Source of the DNA: CAZFBA01 sp964517135
Lineage (GTDB): Bacteria > Cyanobacteriota > Vampirovibrionia > JBFMGH01
Direction of reading: 5' to 3'
NCBI GenBank assembly: GCA_964517135.1
Contig: CAZFBA010000003.1
Coordinates: 124,001-188,000, forward strand
DNA: 64,000 nucleotides
The notes under the pieces: generated by a model
Databases searched by the model: none
The model's input: the letters and a program-made list of their open reading frames with translations, nothing else
What the model was told of the DNA's origin: nothing
Shown: positions 26,117 to 37,020 of the stretch, in pieces
How the letters are laid out: every line of letters starts with the position of its first letter
Position numbering within the stretch: the first letter of the stretch is position 1
Position numbers and translations under genes: made by a program

Positions 26117-27409
26117 CTAGCCAGTCAAAATGCCGGCGATAGTAGCAGACATATAAGATGCCAGCGTGCCGCAGATAAGGGCTCTTATACCGAGTATAGC
26201 CAGGTCTCTTTTTCTTGATGGGGCAATTTCTCCTATACCGCCTATCTGAATAGCTATAGAGCCAAAATTAGCAAATCCACAAAGGGCAAAAGTAGCTATT
26301 ACAATGGCTTTATGAGAAAGCACAATATCGGCAGTACCTTCAAGTATGCTGGAAAGTTGCAGGTAGGCAACAAATTCAGTTGCCACCATCTTTGTGCCCA
26401 TAAGTCCTGCTACTGCAAGAATATCGCCCTGAGGTACTCCCATAACAAAGGCCATCGGTGCAAAGATAACCCCTAAAAGTTTATCCAGCTTCAGGTTATT
26501 GAGGTCAAGCCCAATAGCGGTAAGATTAAGGCCCATTCCAGCAAGCCCTGATCCGACCAGGCCCAGAGCCCAGTCAATCATAGCAATAATAGCCAGAAAG
26601 CCAATCAGCATAGCAATGACGTTAATAGCAATACGCATACCGTCAGAGCAACCGTGAGCAGCAGCATCTATTATATTGGATCCTGATTTTTCAACGTGAA
26701 TTTTAACTTCGCCTTTTGTTTCAGATTCTTTCGTTTCGGGGTAAACAATTTTAGATATAACAAGAGCCCCGGGGGCAGCCATCAAGCTTGCTGCCAGCAG
26801 ATATTCTGCCGGTATTCCCATAGAGATATAAACAGCCATAACTCCACCGGCGATACAGGCCATTGACCCTGACATAGAAGCAAGCAATTCAGACATAGTC
26901 ATACCCGGCACATATGGTCTGATCATAATTTGTGCTTCAACCTGCCCTACAAAAATACTTGCCGCATTGGATAACGCCTCAGACCCGCTAACACCCATCA
27001 GCTTAAAGACTATTTTAGCCACTACAGCAACCACTCTTTGCATTATACCCAGATAATATAAAATATTTACCAGAGAACATACAAATATAATGGTAGGGGC
27101 AATCTTAAAGGCAAATATAAGTCCATTATCAGGACCAAATACCTCGGCCAGAAATTGTGGCTTGGCCAGTACACCAAAAACAAACTCTGCACCCTGATCA
27201 GAGAAGTTCAATAGCATAGATATAAACTGCCCCAGCTTTAAGAAAAGCCACTGACCAATATAACTTTTGAGTATAAACAGCGCCAGACACCACTGCAATA
27301 TCAATCCTACAATGACTAAACGTGGATTTATTGCTTTACGATTATTTGAAAGTGCATAGGCTATGCCAAGTATAACTGCTATGCCTATTAAACCCATAAA
27401 CCTTTCCAA
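26117..27409 (-). CDS. Concentrative nucleoside transporter (CNT/NupC family)
   Basis: 430 residues, highly hydrophobic, with the conserved CNT core 'GQxEAxxxIRPY' followed by 'SMACIAGGVMAVYISMG' and a C-terminal 'ALCGFANFGSIAIQIGGIG' block. CNT proteins import nucleosides with sodium or protons across the inner membrane. The substrate loop reads GQVEAQ, where GQTEAP is usual; the Thr/Ser position contacts the nucleobase in structures of the family, so specificity may differ. Starts at TTG with GGAG 9 bases upstream; an ATG at codon 5 is the alternative. Nothing adjacent concerns nucleosides. Confidence 0.9.
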   Translation of the reverse strand: MERFMGLIGIAVILGIAYALSNNRKAINPRLVIVGLILQWCLALFILKSYIGQWLFLKLGQFISMLLNFSDQGAEFVFGVLAKPQFLAEVFGPDNGLIFAFKIAPTIIFVCSLVNILYYLGIMQRVVAVVAKIVFKLMGVSGSEALSNAASIFVGQVEAQIMIRPYVPGMTMSELLASMSGSMACIAGGVMAVYISMGIPAEYLLAASLMAAPGALVISKIVYPETKESETKGEVKIHVEKSGSNIIDAAAHGCSDGMRIAINVIAMLIGFLAIIAMIDWALGLVGSGLAGMGLNLTAIGLDLNNLKLDKLLGVIFAPMAFVMGVPQGDILAVAGLMGTKMVATEFVAYLQLSSILEGTADIVLSHKAIVIATFALCGFANFGSIAIQIGGIGEIAPSRKRDLAILGIRALICGTLASYMSATIAGILTG

Positions 27410-27955
27410 TTTTAATACTCCTAGAAGTTATGTTCCCCGTTAATATGACACATTGAAGATTTTAGAGTACTATATAATCTATGTTGTGTCAGAATAAAAA
27501 AATAATTTCCATTATTATCTTAAAAGCATCCCTTTGGTGTCAGCAAAAATTTATCTTTCTGTCATAAATATTTAACGTTGTAAATAATGTAGTTTCATTT
27601 TTAACACAACTTCAAACCGGCCTCGGCCTATTAAAAGTTAAATATACTGACCGAAAGAACGATTTTTAATATTCTTTCTTAAAAACAGTGGGTAGTTTTC
27701 TTTTTTTTAAGTATTATGTAAGTAATAAGGCTTTAATAGTATCCTGCATAACCTTTCATAAATTCTAACAGGATATAAATATTTGAATCAATAATGCGTG
27801 AGCACAGCTGCGAAGCAGCAGGTGAACCCGCCAAAGGCAACCCACCTCATCCCCTCTTTGAAAGTGTAAGGTGGATTATATAGATGTAAAGGACATAACT
27901 AATTATATGAAGTTGTATGATTTAATGTTAATAAGAGATTCAGGAGAAAATATAA
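27410..27955. other. Intergenic region with a GC-rich patch
   Basis: About 546 bases between divergent genes, mostly AT-rich. A GC-richer patch at about 27798-27876 (CACAGCTGCGAAGCAGC, then CACCTCATCCCC) looks like an eroded repeat but does not clearly match the other families. No gene, promoter pair or terminator was found with confidence. Confidence 0.4.
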
Positions 27956-30900
27956 ATGAAAATGATTAAGTTTTTATATGTATTGGTTATATTAACCCTT
28001 GTCATAATAACCGGAACCACAGCTTCTTTCTCTCAAAGCGCCCGAAAAATACTTGAAGTACCATACTATATGCAGGATAACGGCCCGGATTGCTGGGCTG
28101 CATCGCTATTAATGATAACCAGTGCTGTAAGTCCGAAAACAGACAACAACATACTCAAAGTAGTCCAGAACGCAGGCGAACAGGACGGTATCGCAACAAG
28201 ATCTATAGAAGGACACAGTGGTTTCATAGCAGAGGCTACCAGAAGAACCGGTATAGCACCAAGAACGACAACATACTGGTCAGGTACCAATACTGTATCT
28301 TCAATAGCAGGCCATATTAAAAGAATCATAGACAATAACAGGCCGGTTATGTTCTGTTCAACTAATGCACTGGGAAGCTCAACAAGTGGACACTGCCTTG
28401 TCATAGTTGGCTATGACGGAGATAACACCTTTTATGTTAACGACCCGATAGGCTATGCTAACAATATCAATCAGAGAAGGCCATACAGTAAAATATTTAC
28501 TTCTAATGCCAGCTATGCCGTGGTAGAAATACCTAAAGATATGTCTGCCAACAGAAATCTTGTTTCTGCCAGAATTATAAACGATGCAATAACTTTTATT
28601 AAACCTAAAACCAGTTCATCAAATACTACTTCTATTTCTTACAAACTACATCGTACAAACCCTGATACATATGTATTTATTGACGATTCAGGAAGCCCTG
28701 TAAAGTCAATAGCTTCCGGTTATGACGTTTTATCACTGGAAGAAGGCAGTGCATTTCTTCTTGCTAACTCTTCAAACAGTTCTAAAACAGTCAAAATAAC
28801 TGTGGAGATTCAACGAAAAGATAAATCAAAAAAGCTTAAAACTATTACTATGTTTAAAACATTGCTGTCCAGTACCAATACTAACCTTGGTAACAGGCTT
28901 TCAGACAAGCTGTCAATCTATGAGTTAAGAGATAAGAATAATACTGTTGATTGTGAAATGGTATTTACCTTCTCTGATACAGATACAAATAAAATCTATC
29001 ATAAAGATACCTTCAATTTTAAGCTGGAACCAGATACCACAGAGGTAAAACTCAAAGCAGAACAGAAGCAAGATAACCTCTATAAACTGGAAGTTACTTC
29101 TGATAACCTGCCAGATCAAATCAAACTCTGTTATACTGTTAAACACAGCAATATAAAGCCTGATGAACCTCCATGCACCACTGATAACCCTTTTGAGTAT
29201 AGATTTGTCAGAGAAGGTTACTACAGTGTAAGCGTTAAGGTCTATCAGCTTGTGCGAACACGCCTTCTGGAAAAACAGTACGAAACAAAAGAGTTCCTCT
29301 TTGGAGAAGCTGAAACCCGTTTAAGGGTAGATAAAGAAGTAAACATCAAATATTCTGAAAAAGACGGAGAATACTCATTTGAAGCAACGTCTAATATTCC
29401 TTTTAATACTGCTGAATGGAAGATTAAAGACTTTAATACCGGACAGATAACAGCATTAAATGATAATACTGCCACTATAACACATAAATTTACTGCCGAC
29501 GGATATTACGATATTACTGTACTTACAAAAGATCCTAAAGATAAGCCTCTTGCAGAATGTACAGAAAGAATAGAAGTTAAAGGAGCACAAACAACTGATC
29601 AGATTGACGAAGCCTTTAAAAATCGTGATTATAAAACAATTCTCAAATTGATAAGCGGTAATAAAAATGCCGAACAGGTGAAAAAAGGTGTTGAATATCT
29701 TCATACCATTGCAGATGAATTTCTGACAAAAGATAAAGCCCTGCTGGAAAAGTTTGTTAAACTCCAAAGAGAAGATTATCATACATTTCAACAGACTTAT
29801 GAGAAATATGATCTTGAAAAGAAACAACTGTCACTGGATAATAAAAACGGTAAAAATAATGAAGCTATAGCCAGTTTAAATAAATGCCTTGATTCACTCT
29901 ATAAGGCACGTGAAGAGCAGAAAACAAAGATTGAAGATTCTATAAAAGCTATCAATGAAGCGATTAATGCCCTTGATGAATATTATTCAAAAATTAATCC
30001 TGATGATGACATTACAAAAGAACTGCCACAGGTTTACAGGTTCGATTTAAGCAAAAATATTAAGTCAAAGCTGGAGTTTGATCCTGATAAAACACTGGAA
30101 GCCTATGATTATAAAGCTCTGTGTATTGATGATAGCGCTACCGACGATGATAATGATGTTAAAGTAACTCTTAAAGCCACTAAAAAGAATGCAAAAGCAA
30201 ATGAACGTGTTTCATTAACAGCTAAAATAGAAAATGCACCCTGCTCAGGAAATGCCCTCAAGCTCAGCTGGAGCAATAATGCTGCCGGTATCAGTGGTTT
30301 TGACGGAGTATTTGTTGCCAGCACACCCGGTAGCTATTCACCTGCTGTCAGTGCAAGCTGTAACGGAAAATCAATTGGGTCAAGTTCCATATCAATAAAA
30401 GTCACCGGAGGGGCTACAGGTCAAATAATCGGCCTTGAGGAGAATCAAGTATTTTTTGGCTCTGAAAAGCTCATTAAACTTCAAACAGATCTAATTAAAC
30501 CGGCTGAAGTTGATAATAGCTGTAAAAACAATCCTGATAACCCTTTTTGTGTTGATACTACGCATTCAGGTACAATTAAACCTGTAAATACTGGCAATAC
30601 AGAGAAAATATTTATACCGGATCCTGATAATGAAGATATAGTGGAACCAGAAGAATTTCCATATCTTGTACGCTGGGATTCAAACAGAAACCTAACCTTT
30701 GACCCCCAGGAAATTCAAGGATATTACAATGCTAATTTCAACACCAGAGTGACATTTGACAGAATTGAAAACCCTGTAAAGATCTGGGCTGAGATACTTC
30801 AATATAAAGATGGTAGCTATGAAACAATAGGAGAGTCTGATCTCATAGAAATAGAGGTGATACCACCACAGTTTTCAATGATATTTGATCCCACACAAGA

Positions 30901-33900
30901 TAGAGTTCTTGTAGGAGAGGATGTTACTGTTGCTGTAACAGCAAATCCGCACGTTAAAGATAGTCTTATCGATTATCGCTGGGTAGAACCCACCAGCAGA
31001 AAAGAAATCAGTAATGGCAAAATTTCTTTTAATCCAAAAGATACTAAAACAGTCAATCTACACGTCATAGCACGTGTTCCGCACTACGGAGATGTAATAG
31101 ATGACAATATAAAAGATCAGTTTACTCCTGGAGAACACCTGGTAACAGCACGCCTCATAGGTCCCAAGTTTGATCAAGACTCTCAAGAATGGAGTACAGC
31201 AGACAGAGGACTGGTTACGAAGAAACCAAAACTCGTGACAGGGCAGGCTATACTGGCAGATGTTACGACACAGGGTATTGAGAAAGAAAATATCAACTAC
31301 GAATGGAGCTCTAATGAAGGATGCAGCATAGACTCAGTTAGATCAAGTGATGTTGTTACTGTCAGCAGAAGCACACCGGGTGTATGTACCCTGTCTGTTA
31401 TAGCCAGAAATAAAGATAAAAACAAACTCGGAAGTGACGAAATTAGTTTCAGTATAGAAGAACAAGATTCAGGATTAATAACTCCGCCTGATGACAAAAC
31501 AAAAGAAGATGACTCCAGGCAAAAACAGGAGCAGGAAGAAGAAAAGCAACGTCAAAATGAACAAAAACAACAGGAAGAAAAGAAAAAAGAAGCAAATGAA
31601 GCTATAAAAGCCGCTGAAGAAGAGGCAGCTAAAGGCAATTTTGAAGAAGCTGTCAGGCAGGCTGATAAAGCTGCCGAACTGGATCCTGATAATACTACAA
31701 TAACAGAAACATTAATTGCTATAAAAGAAAAACAGAAAGAAACTTCTATTAGGATAGAAGAAATTGAGGATCACATCAAAAACGAAGATTTTGAAGAGGC
31801 AAAAAAAGAAATTGCACAAGTAGAAAGCAATTTGCCGGGCAGCTCTGTTTCAAAAGACCTGAAAGAAAAGCTCTCAACGGCAAAAAATAGCTTTATACAG
31901 AAATCAACTGAAAATTCAAAAGCTAATATTAAAAAAGGTCAGCTAGAAGAAGCTATTAAAAGTCTGGAAAAAGCAAGCCAGCTTGACCCTGATAATAAGG
32001 AACTTAAAGACCTTTTAACCAAAACCAGGCAGGATAAACAGAAAATTTCCGGGTTAAATGAGCAGTTCCAAAAAGCTATGAACGAAGGAGATTATGTTAA
32101 GGCTGATAAAATACTAAAGGAAATGAAGACAATCAGTCATTATGATCCTGAAGTTCAGTCAGCAAATACTTCTTTAAGCAAACAATCATTCACTAAGCGT
32201 GCTGAATTGACCAATGAACTAAATAATATTAATAAGCTGGCTGGCCAAGGTAATATAGAACAGGCTATATCGAAGGCAGAAACACTTCTTACAGAAGCTC
32301 AAAAAGTAAACTATGGTGAAGGAATTACGGCTGATGCCAGAAGCCTGTTAAATGATCTTAAAAATAAAAAATCTATGTGCGATAGATACATAGCTGAAGC
32401 TGAAAGACTAATAGCAGAAGGCTATTATGATAATGCTAAAACATATTTAGACAGTGCAAGAACAGCTTTACCAAAATATAAACCTGTTTTAGACCTGGAA
32501 GCAAAACTGAACGAGATATTTAATAAGAGAAATGCAATATTAGCAAAGCAAAAAGAGCTGATTCAACAGGCCAATGATGAAATTCGTATCTGCAACTATG
32601 ATCAGGCTGCAGACCTTGCAAATCAAGCTAAAGCCCTGAACCCTGATAATAAGGATATTGAAATAGCAGCCTATAATGTTAATAATAAGCACACAATTTT
32701 CATGCAGGATGTAGACAGGGCAAGATTATTATTTGATAGAGGTGATATTGATCTTGCCAAAAAGGAATTGACCAAGCATGCTTCTTATTGTTCTGATAAC
32801 AGTGCTTATATTGCTGTCAACGATATGATAGATAACTATTATCAGTCTAAAAATAATGAGTTAGCAGCTAAAATAGCTGAACTTAAAGCATTATTGAATG
32901 CCAGAGAGTATACAAAAGTTTCTGATCTCGCAAAAGAGGTCAGAAGTCAATATTCTCCTATCGGGCAGCAGCAACTGGATATAAATGAACTGGAATCTCA
33001 GGCAATTAAGAAACTAAGCAATAAAAAAGGAGCCATAAATTACTTTAATATAGCTCAGACACACTTTATACAGTATAACTATGAAGGCTGCCTCAAGCAA
33101 TTAGACATACTTGATAACCAGTATCCTGATTGCTGGGAACCTTCAGATGAATGGCCTGACCGTATAGCTGCTCTGAGAGCTGATGCCAGAGAAAAATTAA
33201 ACAGGGTTAACATTTTGACCCCACAGGTTAAAAAAGCTGTTGAAAGCAGCAATTTAACCCTAAATGACCTTAAAAAAGCCTATGAGCAAAGTTTAGAACT
33301 ATGTAGTTTAAGCCCAAATGATCTTAACTATAGTTCATACAGAAATACACTTCAACTTAAACTTTCTCAGGCAGAGCAAAGATCCAGTCAGGAAATTGCT
33401 AAAGCCTACAGTGAATTTAAAAAAGCTGAGGATGCTTACAATCTGAATAAATTAGGTGAGGCTGTCAGGATATTCGGAGAAACTTTTGAGAAATATGACA
33501 GCATTCTGGATAAAAATGACCCTCAATATAAGCATTATAAAGCAGCAGCACAAAATGCTCTATCTGCTTATGATTCTTATGAAAAGTTTACACGTGATTA
33601 CAATGATGTATTGAGTTCTTTTGAGGGAGAATTTGATATTAAAAAACTGAATAAAAACTTTCTGAAAAGGTTACGAGAAGCCATATACACTATAATAACT
33701 ATCTCACCGAATAAACAGCTTGCCAGACAAACTTTTGGAAATCAATTAGAAACAAGTGCAAATCAGTTTGAAAATCTGATGAAACAACAGATTGATCAGT
33801 GTAAAATAGCACCGCTAAGCAAAACAAAGAATGAGATTATTGATATATGTACGCTGGCAAACCAGTTTGACCCGGATGACAATGAAGTACAAAACATCTT

Positions 33901-35110
33901 AAAACGAGCACGCTCAACAACAGATAGTTACACAACATCAGCTACTTCAAAGCCTTCAACACCTTCTGTATATTCTCCACCATCAGAAACAAAAATATCT
34001 GATAATGGAAATATTGCAGGCTGCGGATTTACAGATACAGCCAGGTTTGCAATACAAAGACCAAGTGCTGTAAACAAAATAGAAGTATGGTATAAATGGG
34101 AGGAGAATCAAACCTCTCTACCATACCTGTTTCACGAACCTTCAGGGAATGTGGTTCGAGGAGTATTCACCAGAACAGGCTGTGACCCTTACCAGAAGAG
34201 CTGGTGCACAGGTTCTGACAACTTGAATAAAGTGCTTCAACCCGGCAATTATGCTGTTACAGTTCAACCAGGAAGGATCTGTCAGAATTCAGGTACCGGG
34301 GGCAACGGCACCATAAGAGTATACGCAGGGCCATTTACGCAGAAAAAACCTGATAGTTATGTTCCTCCTGTTGCTTCATCTCAAGCAAAAGCTTCTACCC
34401 CCTATACTCAAACTTCTGGCGCACCTTTTGATGGTCATTACAGGGGTACATGTAGAATTTACAGCGCAACAGGAAACTGTACTATAACCCTTGACATCAA
34501 AAACAATTCTGTAAGTGGCGCTATCAACGCTACCATTGAAGGTGATAACGTAACAGGAAGATTTTCAGGTAAAGTAACTCCGCCCGGTCCTCAGTACAGC
34601 CAGGCATCAGCTCCTGTTAATGCAACTATTACCAGTGGTACAATAAAGGACAATACACTTAATACTACGGTAAGCTTTACAGGTAAACTTAAAGGTACTG
34701 TCTATACCAAAATTAATAAGGCCAGTGGAGATATAAGCATAATTGTTAGCGGGTCATCAGGTGGGCCTAAAGGAGAATGGCAGGTATTTAAACAGGGAAC
34801 TTCTGTATCCACTGCTACAAGTAAACCTGTTCAATCTGCACCAAAGCAAATATCAGTTATTTTTCAAAATTATTCATCAATGCCGGTTCATTTCTACGCT
34901 GCAAACGGAAGCTGTGCACCTAACAACAAAGTATTATCAGGAGGAAGAAAACAGCTTAACCTTAAAGCATCTTCTATGGCAACATCTTTACACATAGGCA
35001 GAAATGGTCAAACAATAGGCACAATTAATTTACCGTTAACCGGTCTGTCTAATGGCCAGCAAGTCTATTTAATACTGGATAAAAACGGCAGGTTTTACCG
35101 ATCGAGGTAG
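27956..35110 (+). CDS. Giant secreted protein: C39-like peptidase head with Ig-like and TPR regions
   Basis: 2384 residues. Signal peptide 1-27. Residues 30-200 form a C39-like papain-fold domain with Cys46 (PDCWAAS), His146 (SGHCLVIVGYD) and Asp163 (VNDP), so the catalytic triad looks intact. Residues about 200-580 and 750-1190 contain beta-rich Ig/PKD-like modules. From about 1190 comes a Gln/Glu/Lys coiled coil, then TPR-like helices to about 2000 with recurring 'DPDN' ends. A Ser/Thr/Pro linker and two beta-rich C-terminal domains (about 2030-2120 and 2160-2384) finish it. No membrane anchor or sorting motif is visible. AGGAG precedes the ATG by 8 bases. It is probably a surface or periplasmic enzyme-scaffold; substrate unknown. 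Three pilin-like genes follow 700 bases later. Confidence 0.8.
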   Translation: MKMIKFLYVLVILTLVIITGTTASFSQSARKILEVPYYMQDNGPDCWAASLLMITSAVSPKTDNNILKVVQNAGEQDGIATRSIEGHSGFIAEATRRTGIAPRTTTYWSGTNTVSSIAGHIKRIIDNNRPVMFCSTNALGSSTSGHCLVIVGYDGDNTFYVNDPIGYANNINQRRPYSKIFTSNASYAVVEIPKDMSANRNLVSARIINDAITFIKPKTSSSNTTSISYKLHRTNPDTYVFIDDSGSPVKSIASGYDVLSLEEGSAFLLANSSNSSKTVKITVEIQRKDKSKKLKTITMFKTLLSSTNTNLGNRLSDKLSIYELRDKNNTVDCEMVFTFSDTDTNKIYHKDTFNFKLEPDTTEVKLKAEQKQDNLYKLEVTSDNLPDQIKLCYTVKHSNIKPDEPPCTTDNPFEYRFVREGYYSVSVKVYQLVRTRLLEKQYETKEFLFGEAETRLRVDKEVNIKYSEKDGEYSFEATSNIPFNTAEWKIKDFNTGQITALNDNTATITHKFTADGYYDITVLTKDPKDKPLAECTERIEVKGAQTTDQIDEAFKNRDYKTILKLISGNKNAEQVKKGVEYLHTIADEFLTKDKALLEKFVKLQREDYHTFQQTYEKYDLEKKQLSLDNKNGKNNEAIASLNKCLDSLYKAREEQKTKIEDSIKAINEAINALDEYYSKINPDDDITKELPQVYRFDLSKNIKSKLEFDPDKTLEAYDYKALCIDDSATDDDNDVKVTLKATKKNAKANERVSLTAKIENAPCSGNALKLSWSNNAAGISGFDGVFVASTPGSYSPAVSASCNGKSIGSSSISIKVTGGATGQIIGLEENQVFFGSEKLIKLQTDLIKPAEVDNSCKNNPDNPFCVDTTHSGTIKPVNTGNTEKIFIPDPDNEDIVEPEEFPYLVRWDSNRNLTFDPQEIQGYYNANFNTRVTFDRIENPVKIWAEILQYKDGSYETIGESDLIEIEVIPPQFSMIFDPTQDRVLVGEDVTVAVTANPHVKDSLIDYRWVEPTSRKEISNGKISFNPKDTKTVNLHVIARVPHYGDVIDDNIKDQFTPGEHLVTARLIGPKFDQDSQEWSTADRGLVTKKPKLVTGQAILADVTTQGIEKENINYEWSSNEGCSIDSVRSSDVVTVSRSTPGVCTLSVIARNKDKNKLGSDEISFSIEEQDSGLITPPDDKTKEDDSRQKQEQEEEKQRQNEQKQQEEKKKEANEAIKAAEEEAAKGNFEEAVRQADKAAELDPDNTTITETLIAIKEKQKETSIRIEEIEDHIKNEDFEEAKKEIAQVESNLPGSSVSKDLKEKLSTAKNSFIQKSTENSKANIKKGQLEEAIKSLEKASQLDPDNKELKDLLTKTRQDKQKISGLNEQFQKAMNEGDYVKADKILKEMKTISHYDPEVQSANTSLSKQSFTKRAELTNELNNINKLAGQGNIEQAISKAETLLTEAQKVNYGEGITADARSLLNDLKNKKSMCDRYIAEAERLIAEGYYDNAKTYLDSARTALPKYKPVLDLEAKLNEIFNKRNAILAKQKELIQQANDEIRICNYDQAADLANQAKALNPDNKDIEIAAYNVNNKHTIFMQDVDRARLLFDRGDIDLAKKELTKHASYCSDNSAYIAVNDMIDNYYQSKNNELAAKIAELKALLNAREYTKVSDLAKEVRSQYSPIGQQQLDINELESQAIKKLSNKKGAINYFNIAQTHFIQYNYEGCLKQLDILDNQYPDCWEPSDEWPDRIAALRADAREKLNRVNILTPQVKKAVESSNLTLNDLKKAYEQSLELCSLSPNDLNYSSYRNTLQLKLSQAEQRSSQEIAKAYSEFKKAEDAYNLNKLGEAVRIFGETFEKYDSILDKNDPQYKHYKAAAQNALSAYDSYEKFTRDYNDVLSSFEGEFDIKKLNKNFLKRLREAIYTIITISPNKQLARQTFGNQLETSANQFENLMKQQIDQCKIAPLSKTKNEIIDICTLANQFDPDDNEVQNILKRARSTTDSYTTSATSKPSTPSVYSPPSETKISDNGNIAGCGFTDTARFAIQRPSAVNKIEVWYKWEENQTSLPYLFHEPSGNVVRGVFTRTGCDPYQKSWCTGSDNLNKVLQPGNYAVTVQPGRICQNSGTGGNGTIRVYAGPFTQKKPDSYVPPVASSQAKASTPYTQTSGAPFDGHYRGTCRIYSATGNCTITLDIKNNSVSGAINATIEGDNVTGRFSGKVTPPGPQYSQASAPVNATITSGTIKDNTLNTTVSFTGKLKGTVYTKINKASGDISIIVSGSSGGPKGEWQVFKQGTSVSTATSKPVQSAPKQISVIFQNYSSMPVHFYAANGSCAPNNKVLSGGRKQLNLKASSMATSLHIGRNGQTIGTINLPLTGLSNGQQVYLILDKNGRFYRSR

Positions 35111-35807
35111 GCTACAAATACGTTACTCATATATATGTTTACTAATCACAATTATGGCTGAATTGATATTTGTAACTTCAGAGGGGCCTGCAAGAATGCT
35201 TTCAAAGAGAGATTGTTCTATTGTAATACCAGCGCAGTAATATCAGGGGCAAGGCTCAACGGCAATAAAAGTGATCTGATTTGCCAGACGACTTCTCTCA
35301 ACTTCCAATATAAAAACGCCAAAAGGTGCATGAAATAAGGAAAGTTTATTTTTTTAGGGCACTTCATTTGCCTCAAAAAAAATTTTCCAGCTATTATTGA
35401 TTCTTAGCGATCTACTACATTTGTCTTATCGTAAGTCAGGAGAAACCTCCGCTGGCAGCCATCCCCTAAGCCCCCTGTGAGGGGGTTGGGGGTTGATCTC
35501 AATATGAGATGATATTTTTATCTACCTTTCTTTAAAATACAATTGTTAAAAATACGCCAGATTTCTTAATATAAGTTTATTTCTGATTACCAGAAACGTA
35601 AAATTTTATTACTTCGATTTTCCAAAAAAAAATATGTTTTTAATGCATCTTTTTGTGATAAATAGTAATAATATAATAAATTTCTCTTATTGCTATTATA
35701 TTTTTACTATTAAATCGATTATAAACTCTTTATAAGGTTACCATTGAAATTGTCTATAATATATTGTACAGGTAATAATAAGAAAGATTATTTTCGGGCG
35801 TTTTAAT
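35111..35807. other. Gene-free interval before the pilin genes
   Basis: About 697 bases. The first 370 contain no credible frame. A G+C-rich hairpin CCCCCTGTGAGGGGG lies near 35470-35485 within a C/G-tract region that looks like a further extragenic repeat. The rest is very AT-rich and should carry the pilin-operon promoter; a TATAAT occurs close upstream (about 35754-35759) without a convincing -35. Confidence 0.4.
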
Positions 35808-36284
35808 TTGAAAAATACTGATATCAGAAGAATTTTACACTTATCGGGTCTGAGCCTGATAGAAGTACTAATATCATTGCTGTTACTATCGGTTGTAGCA
35901 GCATTCGTTGCTCTTTCTATCCCTACATCTGCGGGTCTTTCAACTGCTACTGATGATATGGAAATTACTACGGCACTGGCACAGAAATACATTGAAGATG
36001 TCAAAGTTGCTTATACTAACGATACACAAAAGTTTAAAGATCTTCAAAATGGTACTATTAGTTCGACTGAGCCTATAACAATTGAATCAAAACATACTAA
36101 TAACAATGAATATTCTTTAACGGCAAACACACAACAACTGGGCTTCGTTGACATAAATGGAGAAACTGTTTTAAGCCTTTTTGAGCTCACTGTTACCGTT
36201 GCCCCTATTGCAAATGGTTCTCCTGATTTAGACTCTAGCCAGGCGGTCACTATAACAGCAACCGTCAGAAGAGGTAGTAATTGA
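35808..36284 (+). CDS. Type IV prepilin-like protein (PilV-like)
   Basis: 158 residues beginning at TTG. The class III signal is present: a short basic leader, then G-LSLIEVLISLLLLS with the conserved Glu at mature position 5, followed by a hydrophobic helix. The C-terminal part is a small beta-rich domain. It would be cleaved and N-methylated by a prepilin peptidase and inserted in a pilus or type II secretion pseudopilus. First of three overlapping or closely spaced genes with the same type of N-terminus. Confidence 0.85.
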   Translation: MKNTDIRRILHLSGLSLIEVLISLLLLSVVAAFVALSIPTSAGLSTATDDMEITTALAQKYIEDVKVAYTNDTQKFKDLQNGTISSTEPITIESKHTNNNEYSLTANTQQLGFVDINGETVLSLFELTVTVAPIANGSPDLDSSQAVTITATVRRGSN

Positions 36285-37000
36285 GAAACAACAATGGTTT
36301 AAACCTTCTTGAGATATTGATAACAATGGTAATTGTTGCTGTCATCTTTTTACCTATGATTGACATGCTTAATACTGCATTTGTGGCTGAATATAAAAAC
36401 CGTATGAACGTTCAGGCTAAAGAAGCAAGAGAAAATGCTTTGAGCAGAATGACTTCAATACTTAAAGAAGCTTCTCGCATTGCTGATGGGCCTGTTACCA
36501 TTAAAACTGAAAAAGGAACCCATTCTATTTCTTCTGGAAATATGGCTGTCATTGCTTATGTACCGGTCTATGATAAATATACTCACGAGGTCAGCCAGAG
36601 CGGAGGACAAACTGAGTTTAATGGCTTCGCTTATGCCCTTATTCCTGAAACTGATTACTTTGATAACGGTACTAGCGGAAAATACGTTATGGTTGAAGCC
36701 AGTATCAATACTTATTGCACACCTTCAGAAACTTCTGATTTTAAACCTGATAGTGATTGCGTTACAGACTGGTCTTCAGGGCAGACAAATGTTTTGTTTG
36801 AAGGGGCTATGCCTGCACTGATGCCTGTTTATGACTCTCCTTTTTCACTAAGCTCTTCTAATGATGTTGATTATGACAATATTGAAGTAGCTTTTGGTGT
36901 TAAAGATGGTATTGTATATTACCCATCAACAAGTGGAACCAGCTTAACAGAAGATAAAATTCAATCTATAAATATATTTTGCAGAAGTGTAACTTTTTAA
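36281..37000 (+). CDS. Type IV minor pilin-like protein (PilW/PulJ-like)
   Basis: 239 residues with prepilin motif G-LNLLEILITMVIVAVIF (Glu5 conserved). The TTG start overlaps the TGA of the previous gene (ATTGA), so translation is coupled. The larger C-terminal beta domain with two Cys fits the PilW/PulJ position in a minor-pilin set, but the similarity is by architecture only. Confidence 0.8.
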   Translation: MRNNNGLNLLEILITMVIVAVIFLPMIDMLNTAFVAEYKNRMNVQAKEARENALSRMTSILKEASRIADGPVTIKTEKGTHSISSGNMAVIAYVPVYDKYTHEVSQSGGQTEFNGFAYALIPETDYFDNGTSGKYVMVEASINTYCTPSETSDFKPDSDCVTDWSSGQTNVLFEGAMPALMPVYDSPFSLSSSNDVDYDNIEVAFGVKDGIVYYPSTSGTSLTEDKIQSINIFCRSVTF

Positions 37001-37020
37001 TCATAAAGAGAGGAAAGAGT

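Noticed and set aside
27956..35110. Giant C39-like protein as the protease/exporter for the RiPP
   Set aside because: It is itself secreted, has no ABC transporter domains and lies 18 kb away from the peptide locus.
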